Origin: Gliomastix tumulicola
Taxonomy: Eukaryota; Ascomycota; Sordariomycetes; Hypocreales; Bionectriaceae
Assembly: GCA_001599755.1 (NCBI GenBank)
Contig: BCHX01000002.1
Coordinates: 5,066,330-5,130,329 of the forward strand
DNA: 64,000 nt
Direction of reading: 5' to 3'
The position numbers and the translations under genes are program-made. Below, in pieces: positions 11,401 to 22,035 of the stretch (the stretch's first letter is position 1; each line of letters opens with the position of its first letter). The notes under the pieces are model-generated. The model saw only the letters and a list, made by a program, of their open reading frames with translations. It did no database searches and had not been told where the DNA came from.

Positions 11401-13945
11401 ATCCAAGTTCCACAAGCAGCAGGTCATCCGGGCCAAGGTCATCGGTGTCCACGACGCCAAGGACCACAAGTTCCTGCCCTTCTCGCACCGCTCGGCTCAT
11501 TCCGTGCTGGAGCTCACGGTGAAGCGCAGCGAGGTCAAGGCTGACGATTTTGAGCCCCTGACTTTGGACAAGGTCAAGACTAGCGATTCGCATATTGCGT
11601 TTGTGAACAACGTGACTCCACAGTTCCTCTGGGTGAACCTCTCGCCCAATGTCCGTGGCCGCATCTCTGCCATGGACGCCTCGGACGACGTCTCGTTGCT
11701 GGGTGATCTGGCGGCCAACTTCCCAGCGGGCAGTGCTATCAAGGCCAAGGTCACTGCTGTCGACTCACAGAACAACCGCCTGGATCTCTCTGCTCGCTCT
11801 GCGGGCGCATCCCCGCCTGCGAGCTGGGCTTCCCTGCGAAAAAATATGGTTCTTGCGGGCAAGGTGACCAAGGTGACCGAGCGGCAGATCCTGGTCCAGC
11901 TCAGCGATCTTGTGTCTGGCCCCGTGCATTTACCCGATATGACCGACAACTTTGACGATGTGAACACGCTCAAGTACAAGAAGAACGACATTGTGCGTGT
12001 GTCGGTCGTTGAGATCGACGCCGGCAACAAGAGGCTCCGTCTGTCCACCAGGCCGTCACGAATCATGAGCTCAACTCTGCCCGTCGTCGACAAGGAGATC
12101 ACGGACTTTTCTCAGGTGTCTCCCGGCGATGTGGTTCGCGGCTTTGTCAAGAACGTGGCTGACAAGGGTCTGTTCGTGCTGCTCGGTGGACAGGTGTCAG
12201 CTCTCGTCAAAATTGCCAACCTCTCGGACCGCTTCCTGAAGAACTGGAAGGATGAGTTCCAGGTGGACCAGCTCGTCAAGGGACGTGTCCTTGCCGTCGA
12301 CGCGGCTGCCCGACAGCTCGAGCTGAGCCTTAAGTCCTCGATGGTCGACGAAAACTACGTGCCTCTGACTACGTTCGCCGAGCTCAAGGAAGGCCAGGTC
12401 GTCACCGGCAAGGTCCGCAAGGTGGAAGACTTTGGCGCGTTCATCCTCATCGACAACTCAGCGAACCTCAGCGGTCTGTGCCATCGCAGCCAGATGGCGG
12501 ACAAGCCTGTGCAGGATGCAACGAAGCTGTACAAGGAGGGTGACGTCGTCAAGGCCGTGATCACGAAGCTTGACGCCGAGAAGAAGAGGATCAGCTTCAG
12601 CCTGAAGTCATCGTTGTTTGACGATGACACCGACATGGAGTCTGACTCCGAGGCTGGCGCCGCCCTTGAGGAGGAGTCGGATGAGGATGAGGATGAGGAC
12701 ATGGAGATGGGCGATGGTGGCGCAACGCTCAAGATTATCGGCACAGACAACATGGACGACTCTGATGAGGATGAGGATGAGGATGAGGACGATGACGACC
12801 TCAGCGTGGACGACTCGAATGAGGACGGCGCTACAAAGAAGAGTGGCCTCGCAGTCGGCAAGAAGTCAGCGTGGTCAGCAGACCCCTTCGCGCAGTCTGA
12901 AGACGAAGATGAGGACGACGAGCCCGCCCCCGCAGACGAGAAGGCCAAGAAGAAGCGAAAGAAGCACGAGATCCAGGTCGACCGCACAGCGGAGCTCGAC
13001 GTCAAGGGCCCGCAGACGGCGAGCGACTACGAGCGATTCCTCCTCGGCCAGCCGGACTCGTCGGAGCTCTGGATCGCGTACATGGCGTCGCAGATGCAGG
13101 TGAGCGACCTGTCCAAGGCCCGCGAGGTGGCCGAGCGCGCCATCAAGACCATCAACATCCGCGAGGAGACGGAGAAGCTCAACGTGTGGGTGGCGTACCT
13201 CAACCTCGAGGTGGCGTACGGGAACAGGCAGACGGTGGAGGAGGTGCTCGAGCGGGCGTGTCAGTACAACGACGCGCAGGAGGTCTACGAGCGGCTGGCC
13301 AGCATCTACATCCAGTCGGAGAAGCTCCAGGTGAGTGCTGACTTTAACCATGAGACATATGTGAACCACGCTAACCGTGCCCAGGACGCGGACAAACTGT
13401 TCGAGGAGAAGCTGCTGAAGAAGTTCGGCGCGCAGACGCCCACCGTCTGGACCAACTACGCGCACTTCCTCCACGCGACCAAGAACGAGCCGCAGCGGGC
13501 GCGCGCCCTGCTCCCCCGCGCGACGCAGCAGCTCGGCGACAAGCACAGCCAGAACCTCATCAGCCGGTTCGCGGCGCTTGAGTTCCGGTCGCCCAACGGC
13601 GAGCCGGAGCACGGGCGGACTCTCTTCGCCAAGCTGCTGGACGTGTACCCGAAGAAGGGCGACCTCTGGGGCCAGCTCGTGGACCTCGAGATGGGCGTCG
13701 CGGAGCAGGACGGCGGGGACGCGGACGCGGTGCGGGACGTGTTCGAGCGGCGGACAAAGGTCAAGGGGCTGAAGCCGCAGCAGGCCGAGAAGTGGTTCCG
13801 GCGCTGGGCGGCGTGGGAGGAGAAGAACAAGGACGGCAAGGGCAAGGAGAGGGTGATGGCCAAGGCGCAGGACTGGGCAGCGTCGTTCAAGGCGAAGAAG
13901 GCGGCGGTGGCGGCGGCGGCCGAGGACGAGGAGATGGAGGAGTAA
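8472..13945 (+). CDS. RRP5: rRNA biogenesis protein Rrp5
   Basis: Exons 8472-8888, 8939-13330 and 13385-13945; 1789 aa, close to yeast Rrp5 (1729). The N-terminus is Lys-rich and nucleolar in character. A long series of S1 RNA-binding repeats follows (for example LVLGQISRINNLDIEVALPN, and VVTGKVRKVEDFGAFI near 12395). Then comes a very acidic linker (about 12610-12930, Asp/Glu runs) with a Lys-rich segment, and a C-terminal block of HAT/TPR-type helical repeats starting near SDYERFLLGQPDSSELWIAYM (about 13022). Rrp5 binds pre-rRNA and is needed for cleavages at A0-A2 and A3, linking 40S and 60S maturation. The second intron (13331-13384, 54 nt) has no stop and a length divisible by three, so splicing had to be inferred from GTGAGT, CTAAC and CAG. 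The whole S1-HAT architecture makes the call firm. Confidence 0.97.
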
Positions 13946-14584
13946 AAGGGGTATTGATGAGGATCAGCATGTCCAACATATCGGCGTTTAAAAGGATACC
14001 TTTAGAAACAACACGTTAAACCTGTGTGTGTCTGTGCAGTCCACCGATCCCGCGTGACACGATGCCCGTGCGACTGCTTGACAGATCTACTGACGGCTGC
14101 TTGGCCAAACCGATCGAAACAATCACTCATGGTAATTCCCGTTCCAAGCACGACCGACTTTTTCCACGTGGAACCGGGCGGATCTCGGCCTGAGCCGGAG
14201 GTGACATTAGAGTTAATACATCCAAATTAAACCATCCAAAATTTTGACACCTAAGATACCAGATGGACCCTTCTCACATCATATCCTCCCACGAGACCCT
14301 CACCTCACACTCTCCGTAAGCTGCTAATATCCCCCAAGACCCCTATGATGAAGAGGCTTGGATCCTGCCGTCGCAAAAAAATGACGCCGGCATCGCTCCC
14401 GAAGGATTCAGCGCCCCGGTTACGCACGGCGTAGCGGCGGTACCAGTGGAGCGGGTTAGAAATTTATGAGTCGATACAAGTTCACGATGGCTGCGTGTCA
14501 CTCACTCACTCTTCAGTTCTTGACTCTATCTCGTCCCGTCTCTTGACGTCTATCATCATCTGCAACCCTAGAGAGACCGTCGCC
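13946..14584 (+). other. Intergenic: rrp5 3' region and MFS transporter promoter
   Basis: 639 bp without a supported gene. It contains the E-box palindrome described separately, and a short CACTCACTCACTC stretch near the transcript leader (about 14500). Confidence 0.55.
14162..14173. promoter_or_regulatory. Perfect palindrome TTCCACGTGGAA (E-box CACGTG)
   Basis: A 12-bp perfect inverted repeat centred on CACGTG, about 410 bp upstream of the MFS transporter ATG. CACGTG is bound by fungal bHLH factors (Pho4/Cbf1/SREBP classes). Which factor acts here, if any, is inference. Confidence 0.35.
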
Positions 14585-15943
14585 ATGTCGACCACCAGCG
14601 CCATCCAGCTCACCGAGCTCGACGGGCAGTTCTCCCAGCGCCCGGTGCCCAGCACCACCCCCAAGAAGAAGAAGAATGGCTCCCGCGCTACCGACGACGT
14701 CCTCCAGGCCTCGCGCCTCGCCGACTCGGAGGTGCCCGAGGGCGGCTACGGCTGGGTCGTCGTCCTCGCGGGCGCCGTGCAGCTCTGGTGGTCGCTGGGC
14801 ACGACCTACGCCTGGGGCGTGATGCAGTCGGCGCTCGTGGACAGGGGGTTGGCCTCGCCCGCGACGCTGAGCTTCATCGGGTCGCTGCAGGCGGCGCTCA
14901 TCTCGGCGCTCGCCATCGCGAATTCCACGGTTATGACGAGGCTCGGCGCGCGGTGGACGGCGGTGCTGGGCGCGGCGCTGATGGGCGTGAGCGAGGTGCT
15001 GGCGGGCTTCACGGTGGACAATGTCGGGGGCTTGTTCTTCTGCTCGGGGGTGCTGAAGGGGGTTGGCGTGAGGTGAGTCTCTTGTCTTGTCACTTTGCTA
15101 CAAGAGAATCATGATGATGAGGATGATGAGGATGGACACTGACCAACGGCAGCCTCTCCTTCGTCGTCATCGCGGCCGTCCCCTCGCAGTACTTCAGCAA
15201 GCGCCGCGGCCTCGCCAACGGCATCATGTTCGCGGGCAGCGGCTTCGGCGGCGCGGCCAACAGTTTTATTCTGGACGCGCTCATCTCCAAGCTGGGCACC
15301 GCGTGGGCGTACCGCATCATGGGCATCATGACGCTCGCGACGTCGCTGCCGACGGCCTGGCTGATCAAGGAGCGCGTGCCCATCAACCGCAAGGCCATTA
15401 TCGAGTGGTAGGTACTTCTGTGTATCCCTTCTTTTTTTTTTCCTGCTCCGCCGCCTGTGTCCATGAACTCACCCTCTTATTATCATCTCAAGGCCCCTCT
15501 TCCGCTCCCTCACCTTCGTCCTCGTCTTCTTCGGCAGCGCCATCGGCACCTTCCCCCTCTTCGTGCCCCCCTTCTTCATCCCCCTCTTCACCCGCTCCCT
15601 GGGCTTCACCTCGAGCACGGGCGCCGGTCTCGTCGCCGGGTTCAGCCTCTCCTCCGCCTTTGGCCGCATCGGCTCCGGCTGGATGTGCGACAGGCTCGGC
15701 GCGCTCAACACCGTCTTCGCGTCGCTCGTGCTCACGGCCGTCACCAACATGGCCGTGTGGCCGCAGTCGACGACGCTCGCGCCGCTCGTCGTCTTCGTCG
15801 TCGTGAACGGGGCCGCCAACGGGGCCTTCTTCTCGACGATGCCGACGGCCGTGAGCAACTGCTTTGGCAGCGCGCGCGTGGCCGTGGCCATGAGCATGGT
15901 TGTCACGGGGTGGATTGGCGGGTATCTGATGGTGAGTTGTCTT

Positions 15944-16009
<66 letters not shown>

Positions 16010-16201
16010 CTCGTCACCGCTGACACAGCACAGGGAGCTCCCATTGCCGGATATCTGCTCGGCGCGTACGGCGGTGCCGAGGGCGGCCTCAAGGCGTACC
16101 GTCCCGCCATGTTCTACGCTGGCTCGCTGGCGCTCGTCTCGGCCGTCATGATCATCGCCGCGCGCCTGCGGATCAACAGGGCCCTCCTCGGCAGGGGATG
16201 A
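14585..16201 (+). CDS. MFS transporter, monocarboxylate-transporter-like
   Basis: Exons 14585-15072, 15153-15407, 15493-15931 and 16034-16201; 449 aa. A 50-residue polar N-terminus leads to EVPEGGYGWVVVLAGAVQLWWSLGTTYAWGV; the P-[D/E]-G-G-[W/Y]-G-W-x-V motif at TM1 is diagnostic of the MCT (SLC16-like) branch of the major facilitator superfamily. Further MFS-like features are TRLGARWTAVLGA (loop 2-3) and SGWMCDRLGALN (the second-half loop 8-9). About 12 hydrophobic segments are visible. Fungal members of this branch carry monocarboxylates, riboflavin or unknown solutes; the substrate cannot be read here. Intron 3 is 102 nt, stop-free, and mostly a CT/CA microsatellite (see repeat). Confidence 0.88.
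15945..16007 (+). repeat. Compound (CT)n(CA)n microsatellite inside intron 3 of the MFS gene
   Basis: About 14-15 CT repeats followed directly by about 16-17 CA repeats, lying between the donor GTGAGT (15932) and acceptor CACAG (16033). The tract makes up about 60 percent of the intron and its CT half abuts the donor region. Read through, it would encode alternating Ser-Leu then His-Thr. Confidence 0.95.
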
Positions 16202-17063
16202 GAGAAGTGCATGACATAGCAGTCCATTGTAACATGTAACAAAGACACACACACACACACAAACACATACAGCGGCGCAGGACCTTTGTTGAGTTCCGAA
16301 CGCGGGAGCCGAAAGGAAGAGGGTGGCCCGGCTAGGAGCTAAGAGATGGCGCGAGAATCCGACAAAGTTGCTCCATCGCCCTTGTTCGTGTGACAGGAAG
16401 CCGTAATGTAATAAAAAGTAAAAATAAAAAGGACCATAAGCAATAACGGGACGGCGCAACGGGAGGGGGGGCCAGACTGCATAAGGCGTCTCTCGCATCA
16501 CGCGAGCGGTTGCATCCCAGTCGCCATCCGGCGTGTTGGTGACACCATCTCGAGCGCAGCGCTGGGAGGATTGGAGGGGGCAACGGTACTAGTACTATTA
16601 CTACAGTACTTATACGTTTCTGGCGAGGGCTACAGAGATAGATCAGCGTAAAACAGGTCCTTCCTGTTCAGTATCAGGGGCTGAGAGCCCGTCAGAGCCC
16701 GTCAGAGCCTGCGAGGGTTGACGAGAGCGGGCGGCGATAGCGTCAACAGGTAGAGGTACCGGCTGCTCATCCAGAGTGGCAGCAGATTACGCACCAGCCC
16801 CAAGTACCGGTACCCGCATCCCACGCCAAAAACCCAAAAGAATTCCGCCTTGCAGCGTCTTGAGCACGCAATTGCCCCCTGCTCCACTCTCGACGCAACT
16901 TTCGGGAGCTCGGCCAGCTGCTTCACCTGCGACTCTGCCCGCTGGTCGGGTTATCGCTGGCTCTGCTACTGCTGCTGCTGCTGCTGTTTCTCTCTCTGCT
17001 GCGTCTCTCCAACTCACCTCGTCCTCGTCGTCCTCGCCGTCACTCTCTCTAATCGTAATCACC
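16202..17063 (+). other. Intergenic: MFS 3' region and promoter/leader of the zinc-cluster gene
   Basis: No supported gene. A second short CA tract follows the MFS stop (about 16243-16262). A 10-bp GTCAGAGCCC unit is tandemly repeated at 16691-16710. CTG triplets occur at about 16967-16985 in the probable 5' leader, which then turns pyrimidine-rich before the ATG at 17064. Confidence 0.55.
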
Positions 17064-19980
17064 ATGGGCTGTCGGGTCTGCAGGGCGCGCAAGGTCCGTC
17101 TACGTCTCACTTACACCCGCTCGCTCACTCACCCAAGCACTCACACGACACCGCGCTCACACTCACCCAATGCTCACAGGTCAAATGCGACGGCCGGCCA
17201 AACGGCTGCCGCAACTGCGAGCGCCTCCAGCTCGAGTGCGTCAGCGAGAACGGCACAATCGCTGCGACAGACGACGGCCCCGGCGCCCATCGCTCGTCCC
17301 CTGCCAGCGCGTCGCCCGTCTCCCTCCGCAAGATACGCACCTACCGCTCCTGCACCGCGTGCCGGCTCTCCAAGACAAAGTGCGACGGCGGCCGCCCCAA
17401 CTGCGCCCGCTGCGTCGTCAAGAAGCTCAGCTGCGTCTACGACGGCGGGTCTGCGCCGCGCTGGACGAGGAATCTGAGCCGCGACGCTGGGGCGGTGGGC
17501 GGCGGCAGCGGGAGCGGAGGCAGCGGTGCTGAGACGACGACGGCGTCGGGCGGCGACAGGGAGAGTCGCGACGGCACGAGCGTGGAGGGGACGACACCAA
17601 ACGACGGCGTTGAGGGCGACTCGCCCACTGGATCGTCAACAGGCGCAGCGGCACCCTCCCCCGTCGTGCCTCTACCTCCCTTCCTCGCGCGGACCGGCGT
17701 CACAGACACGCCAGACACCCTCGCATGGTAAGTGGTCCGTGCCCACGACGAGCCAAGACATGCTAACACCAGGCAAGGCTGCTCGCGCCAAGTCTCCCAT
17801 CGCCCCGGCATGTCAGACGGCTAGTTGAGCACTACTTTGCCAACATCCATCCCATACGCTGCTTCGCCTTTGTGCATAAGCCCTCGTTCATGAGACAGCT
17901 GGACAATGGGTTCACCTCTGATGACGAGACGGCGTTGCTGCACATCATATGCGCTCACGGAGCTAAGTCCGTGCCCCTCCTCCCCTGTCTCACGCGAGCG
18001 TCACCCTGACACGACAGCCAGGTTCCACTGTCTGTCTCTCGGCCAGGTCGACCAGCTGCCAAACCCTGCCTTCGTTCGGGCGGCGGGCAACCAGTGGGCA
18101 AAGAAAGCCGAGGCCCTTGTCCTGCAGGACTATGGCAAGCCAACCGCCCAGAAGCTGATGGTGAGACCACATGGAGCCTCTCCCACTGCAAGCCGCTGAC
18201 GCCCCTCCAGACCGCAGTGCTGCTGTACGACTTCCACTACCGCCTGGGCGAGTATGGACAGACCCTGATGCTCAGCGGTCTCGCCGTCCGCATGGCCCAG
18301 GCTCTCCGCATCAACAACGAGTACTCACGCGACATCCTCTGCACAGAGTCCACGTCGCCGTCTGTCGTCGCCCGCGAGTCGCGCCGCCGCCTCATGTGGG
18401 CCGTCTACGCTCTCGACGCCTGGACCGGGCGTGGCAACGAGCAGCTCACTCTGCTGCGCGGCTCAGACATCAAGATCCAGCTGCCCTGCAACGAGCGCAA
18501 CTTCGGCCTGCGCATCCCCTCTGTCACGGAGACACTCGGCGTCGGCCACGTGCTGCAGTTCCTGCCCCCGTCTGCGGTGCCTGCACGGCCGGCCGACAAC
18601 ATGGGTATCATGGCGTGCTACATCCGCATCGTGACGCTGTGGAAGCGCATCGTCGCGTACCTCAACGGCGGTGCAGAGCGCGATCCGCCGCCGTGGATGC
18701 CCGAGTCAGAGTTCGCGGCGCTCGACGCAGACATGAGCCGCTGGCGGAGGGAGCTGCCAGACTTTGTCGAGTACTCGCCCGACACCATCTACGCCCGGCT
18801 CGACTCGAATCAGCTGGGCGCACTGGTGCTCATTCACTGCACCTACCACCACAGCTACCTGGAGCTGTACAAGGTGTCCATGCCAGAGCTCTTCCGCCCC
18901 GACCGCGCGTCCTCGTACTCTTCGGCCGTGCCTCTCGGCCTCAGCGGCGGAGCGGCCTTCCCGCCCGAGCACACGGAGCTCCTCCAGGCGCTGCAGGCGG
19001 ACTGCTACTTTCACGCGCTGCAGGTCACGCGGCTCCTGTCCGAGGCCGCCGAGCACGGGGCGCGTCTGCTGTCGGACAGCGTGCTGCCCTTCTATGTATA
19101 CGACAGCAGCCGTGTGATGTTGTATTACGTCGCGAGGCTGCTCGAGCCGGGGCGGGTCGACTTCCACGCCAAGGTGGACGAGGCACTGCGGGCTGTTGAG
19201 GTGAACGCAGGGTTGTTGAGGGTCATGGCGCCGCTGTTCCCCGTATCGGAGAGCCTGGTAAGTTTGCGTGACGTGGCTGAGCAGGAGTGCAGTGGGCTAA
19301 TGTTCGCATCGCAGTTGACGACGGTCGAGAGGTGGCTCTTCAAAGCGCGGCAGAGTTCAGGAGGGTCGCTGATCAGGGGCACGTATCGCGCGGAAGATGC
19401 CGGCAGCATCCCTAGTGTCGAGATGTCAGTATCGCCCTCATAACCGCTGTTCACCCGGAAGATGTATACTGACCAGCACAGGACATCCACCATCGGCAGC
19501 CCGACCAGCGGATCGCACGACGCGGGCATCCCCGTCTTCTCCGCCCCCGCCGACCGGACGACCACCACGAGCACGAGCCCCGTCTCCGAGCGCGCGCCGC
19601 CCAGCCGCAGCACGAGCTGGGCGGCCGCAAACACGTCGTCAAACAGCCCGCACAACGAGCCAGAGCTCGCAGCAGCGGCAGACGCCCACCACGAGCCGCC
19701 CACGGCCTCGCAGCACGAGAGGCCTGTGCCCAAGACCGTCCCCGCGGCGGTGGCAACGTCCACTCCGGGCGGCACGAGTCATGTGAGCGGCCGGAGCGCG
19801 TTCGGGCCTGCGGGGTCGTGGGCGGGCAGCGTCGTGGGCGGTGCGCTAGATCTGGACGAGCTGCAGAGCTTCCTATCGTGGGATATATACGGCATCATGG
19901 ATCTCGGCGAGACCATCTCCGCGTCGGCAGGGCGTGAGGGGGACGAGGTGCGAGGGAGCGAATGGTCGAGCATGATCTGA
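17064..19980 (+). CDS. Transcription factor with two tandem Zn2Cys6 clusters and fungal-specific TF domain
   Basis: Exons 17064-17093, 17180-17727, 17778-17966, 18022-18160, 18211-19257, 19315-19424 and 19482-19980; 853 aa. Two complete zinc clusters are present. Cluster 1 has C3, C6, C13, C20, C23, C30 and cluster 2 has C68, C71, C78, C85, C88, C95; both have the canonical x2-x6-x6-x2-x6 spacing. Intron 1 splits cluster 1 after Lys10. After a Gly/Ser/Thr-rich linker, the fungal-specific TF middle homology region begins at HYFANIHPIRCFAFVHKPSF and runs through LMLSGLAVRMAQALRIN and RRRLMWAVYALDAW. The C-terminus is Ser/Thr/Pro-rich with an acidic-hydrophobic segment DLDELQSFLSWD, a possible activation domain. 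Intron 5 (19258-19314, 57 nt) is stop-free and in frame. The target pathway is unknown; the neighbouring MFS transporter is a possible but unproven target. The stop codon lies in a minisatellite unit. Confidence 0.85.
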
Positions 19981-20530
19981 CGGGATGGCAGCGAATGGCC
20001 AGAGACGGTCGGACGGGATGGAAGGAAGCGAATGATCGAGCATGGTCTGAGAATGCGTTAGCGAATGGTCACAGACAATCCGAAGGAATGGGAAGGGATG
20101 GGAACAAATGGATGAAAATCCAACGCTGCGGGAGCGAATGGCCGGGTATGATCTGATAGCAAGAGACCGAAGTCAAAGAATGTGTCAGTAAGTGGTCGAA
20201 AGAATTCGGCGTTGAGAGAAAGAAGAGCGAACAGTAGAGCATGATCTGAGGACGCGTAAGCGAATGGCCGGAGATGATTCAACGCTTCGGAAGCGAATGG
20301 TCGGGCATGATCCGACGGGCGAGAGACCGAAAAGTCAAAGATGGTCACATAATGTGTGAGCAAAATGTTTCGAAAGGAGTATTCGACGGCGAGAGAGGAC
20401 CGAATTGTCGAGCTTGGTCTGGCAGGGCTGGAGCAAAATGACTGAAATGATCCGAGCGAGGAGGAGCGACAGGCGGAAAAGATGGCTAACGATGCGAGAG
20501 CGATGGCCGAGGATGGTCTAACGGGGATGG
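19951..20530 (+). repeat. Degenerate ~33 bp minisatellite, core AGCGAATGGYC..GATC(T/C)GA
   Basis: Units beginning AGCGAATGG recur near 19957, 19990, 20027, 20058, 20132, 20260 and 20291, with weaker copies beyond, followed by a second half resembling GAGCATGATCTGACGGG. Spacing is 31-37 bp in the better-conserved part, and copies are heavily diverged with insertions. The first unit encodes the last residues and stop codon of the zinc-cluster gene. Confidence 0.75.
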
Positions 20531-22035
20531 GAGCAGATGATGGATGCAAACAAAACATGGATTGGCGGCGAACGAAGGTGAAGGTGGCTGTGCAGGGAGG
20601 GGAGAGCAGGCACGATTGGGAAATCAGAGCGGACAATCGGACATGATCTGCGGTGACGGATGGGCGGATGGTCGGCCGGCAAACGAAGGTGGCTCAGGCA
20701 AGAAGAAAAGAAGCAAGCAGAAATGAAACTCTGGGAATGTGGATGGGAAATCGCACTTCAAAAGCACCTTCACTTGTGCCTGCAAGGTGATTTTTGTGGG
20801 CCGTGAGTGTCAGGGGACGGACTGTGCCTAAAATTGGAGATTCCACCGTTATTAGATACACGCCCCAAGCTAAGGTCTGTATGATCGTGGAGGGGTTCTT
20901 TTAGTGCCCCTCCAATTGTCGCTTCCACGAACGCCTCAATTTCGTCAGGGAGAAAAGCAAGTCTTGGTGTCTTGTCTGCTCTGCTGCTCCGGCTCAAGAA
21001 CTGCCGCACCCTACCCCTCTGCTTTACTGCCACTATTTTTAGCCCAGAAGGTGTCTGGCAAAGATGTCGCGGGGGCAGTCTTGCGACTCCCCCGCGGTAC
21101 TGCTTAGCAATGAATGGTATTGGAGGGGCATTTGTGCGTATCCCCCGCTTGCCGCACAGACACAGGAAGCCACTCCCCTGTAGCCTTTCATTCCGAACAA
21201 GTGCCCAGAAATTCGCCGGTGCAGCGCATGGGATGGATGGCCTGTAGGTACCTGGGTAGGCTCTATCAGGAGTCTTTTTGCATTCAGTCTCAGTGTATGC
21301 CGCGCATACAGATGGGTATCGTCGGCATATGGACTGAGGTAGGTTGTATGGCCCCGCATACAAATTCAGCGTGCAGATTAACATTGCTCCCAGCAGGTAC
21401 CTGACACCAAGAGCTAGGGGCGTTTTTGCAATAATGCAAGCTGCCGCCCAAACCCCACCAGTGCAAAAGCGTCCGTTGTGATACGATGACGCTAGTCTAG
21501 ATTAGGACGCCGTTAATGCAGGGCTGAATGATAAGGGACCATCTCTGACAGGAGGGGAGCAGTAAGTCCAAGCCAGCTCACACAGTACGCACCAAACTGT
21601 AGCACCAAATTTCAGTATTTCAGACCACTACAGTAAATCGAGATAATTCTTTCATCACTAACAATGATGCATGCTAGACCTCACCAATGCATTCTGCTCA
21701 TGGGATTCCTCTAATTACAATTTTTGGAGTTTCTTTTCGTCTACATATAAGCTGGGAGCACAAATACAGTAAGAATCGTCAAATTTCCACCTAGCTTAAT
21801 CTACCCGTACTGTACTGGCCGCCTCAAACTCACTGAAGACCTGCTGAACCGCACCGATGGCGCTGTCGCATTCGTCGCTTCCCAAAAATAATAAAATTCT
21901 GTCACTTCTCAAATTCAAACTATTCCAAAACGGCACTCCATATATATTTAGGACAGGCCCATACCTACTAGTAGTAAGTACTACAATAGGTAGAGGTGTA
22001 CAGTAGGTATGTACGGCCAACGCAGAGAACCCAAA
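20531..22035. other. Gene-poor region with no recognised element
   Basis: About 1.5 kb. A 204-codon minus-strand open frame (20770-21384) has ordinary amino-acid composition, including a segment PDEIEAFVEATIGGALKEP, but I recognise no family and see no splice or promoter support, so it is not called. From about 21540 the sequence becomes AT-rich and probably includes the 3' UTR of the next gene. Confidence 0.45.

Noticed and set aside
20770..21384. 204-codon minus-strand open frame in the gene-poor region
   Set aside because: Plausible composition but no recognised family, promoter or splice support; left as unassigned.
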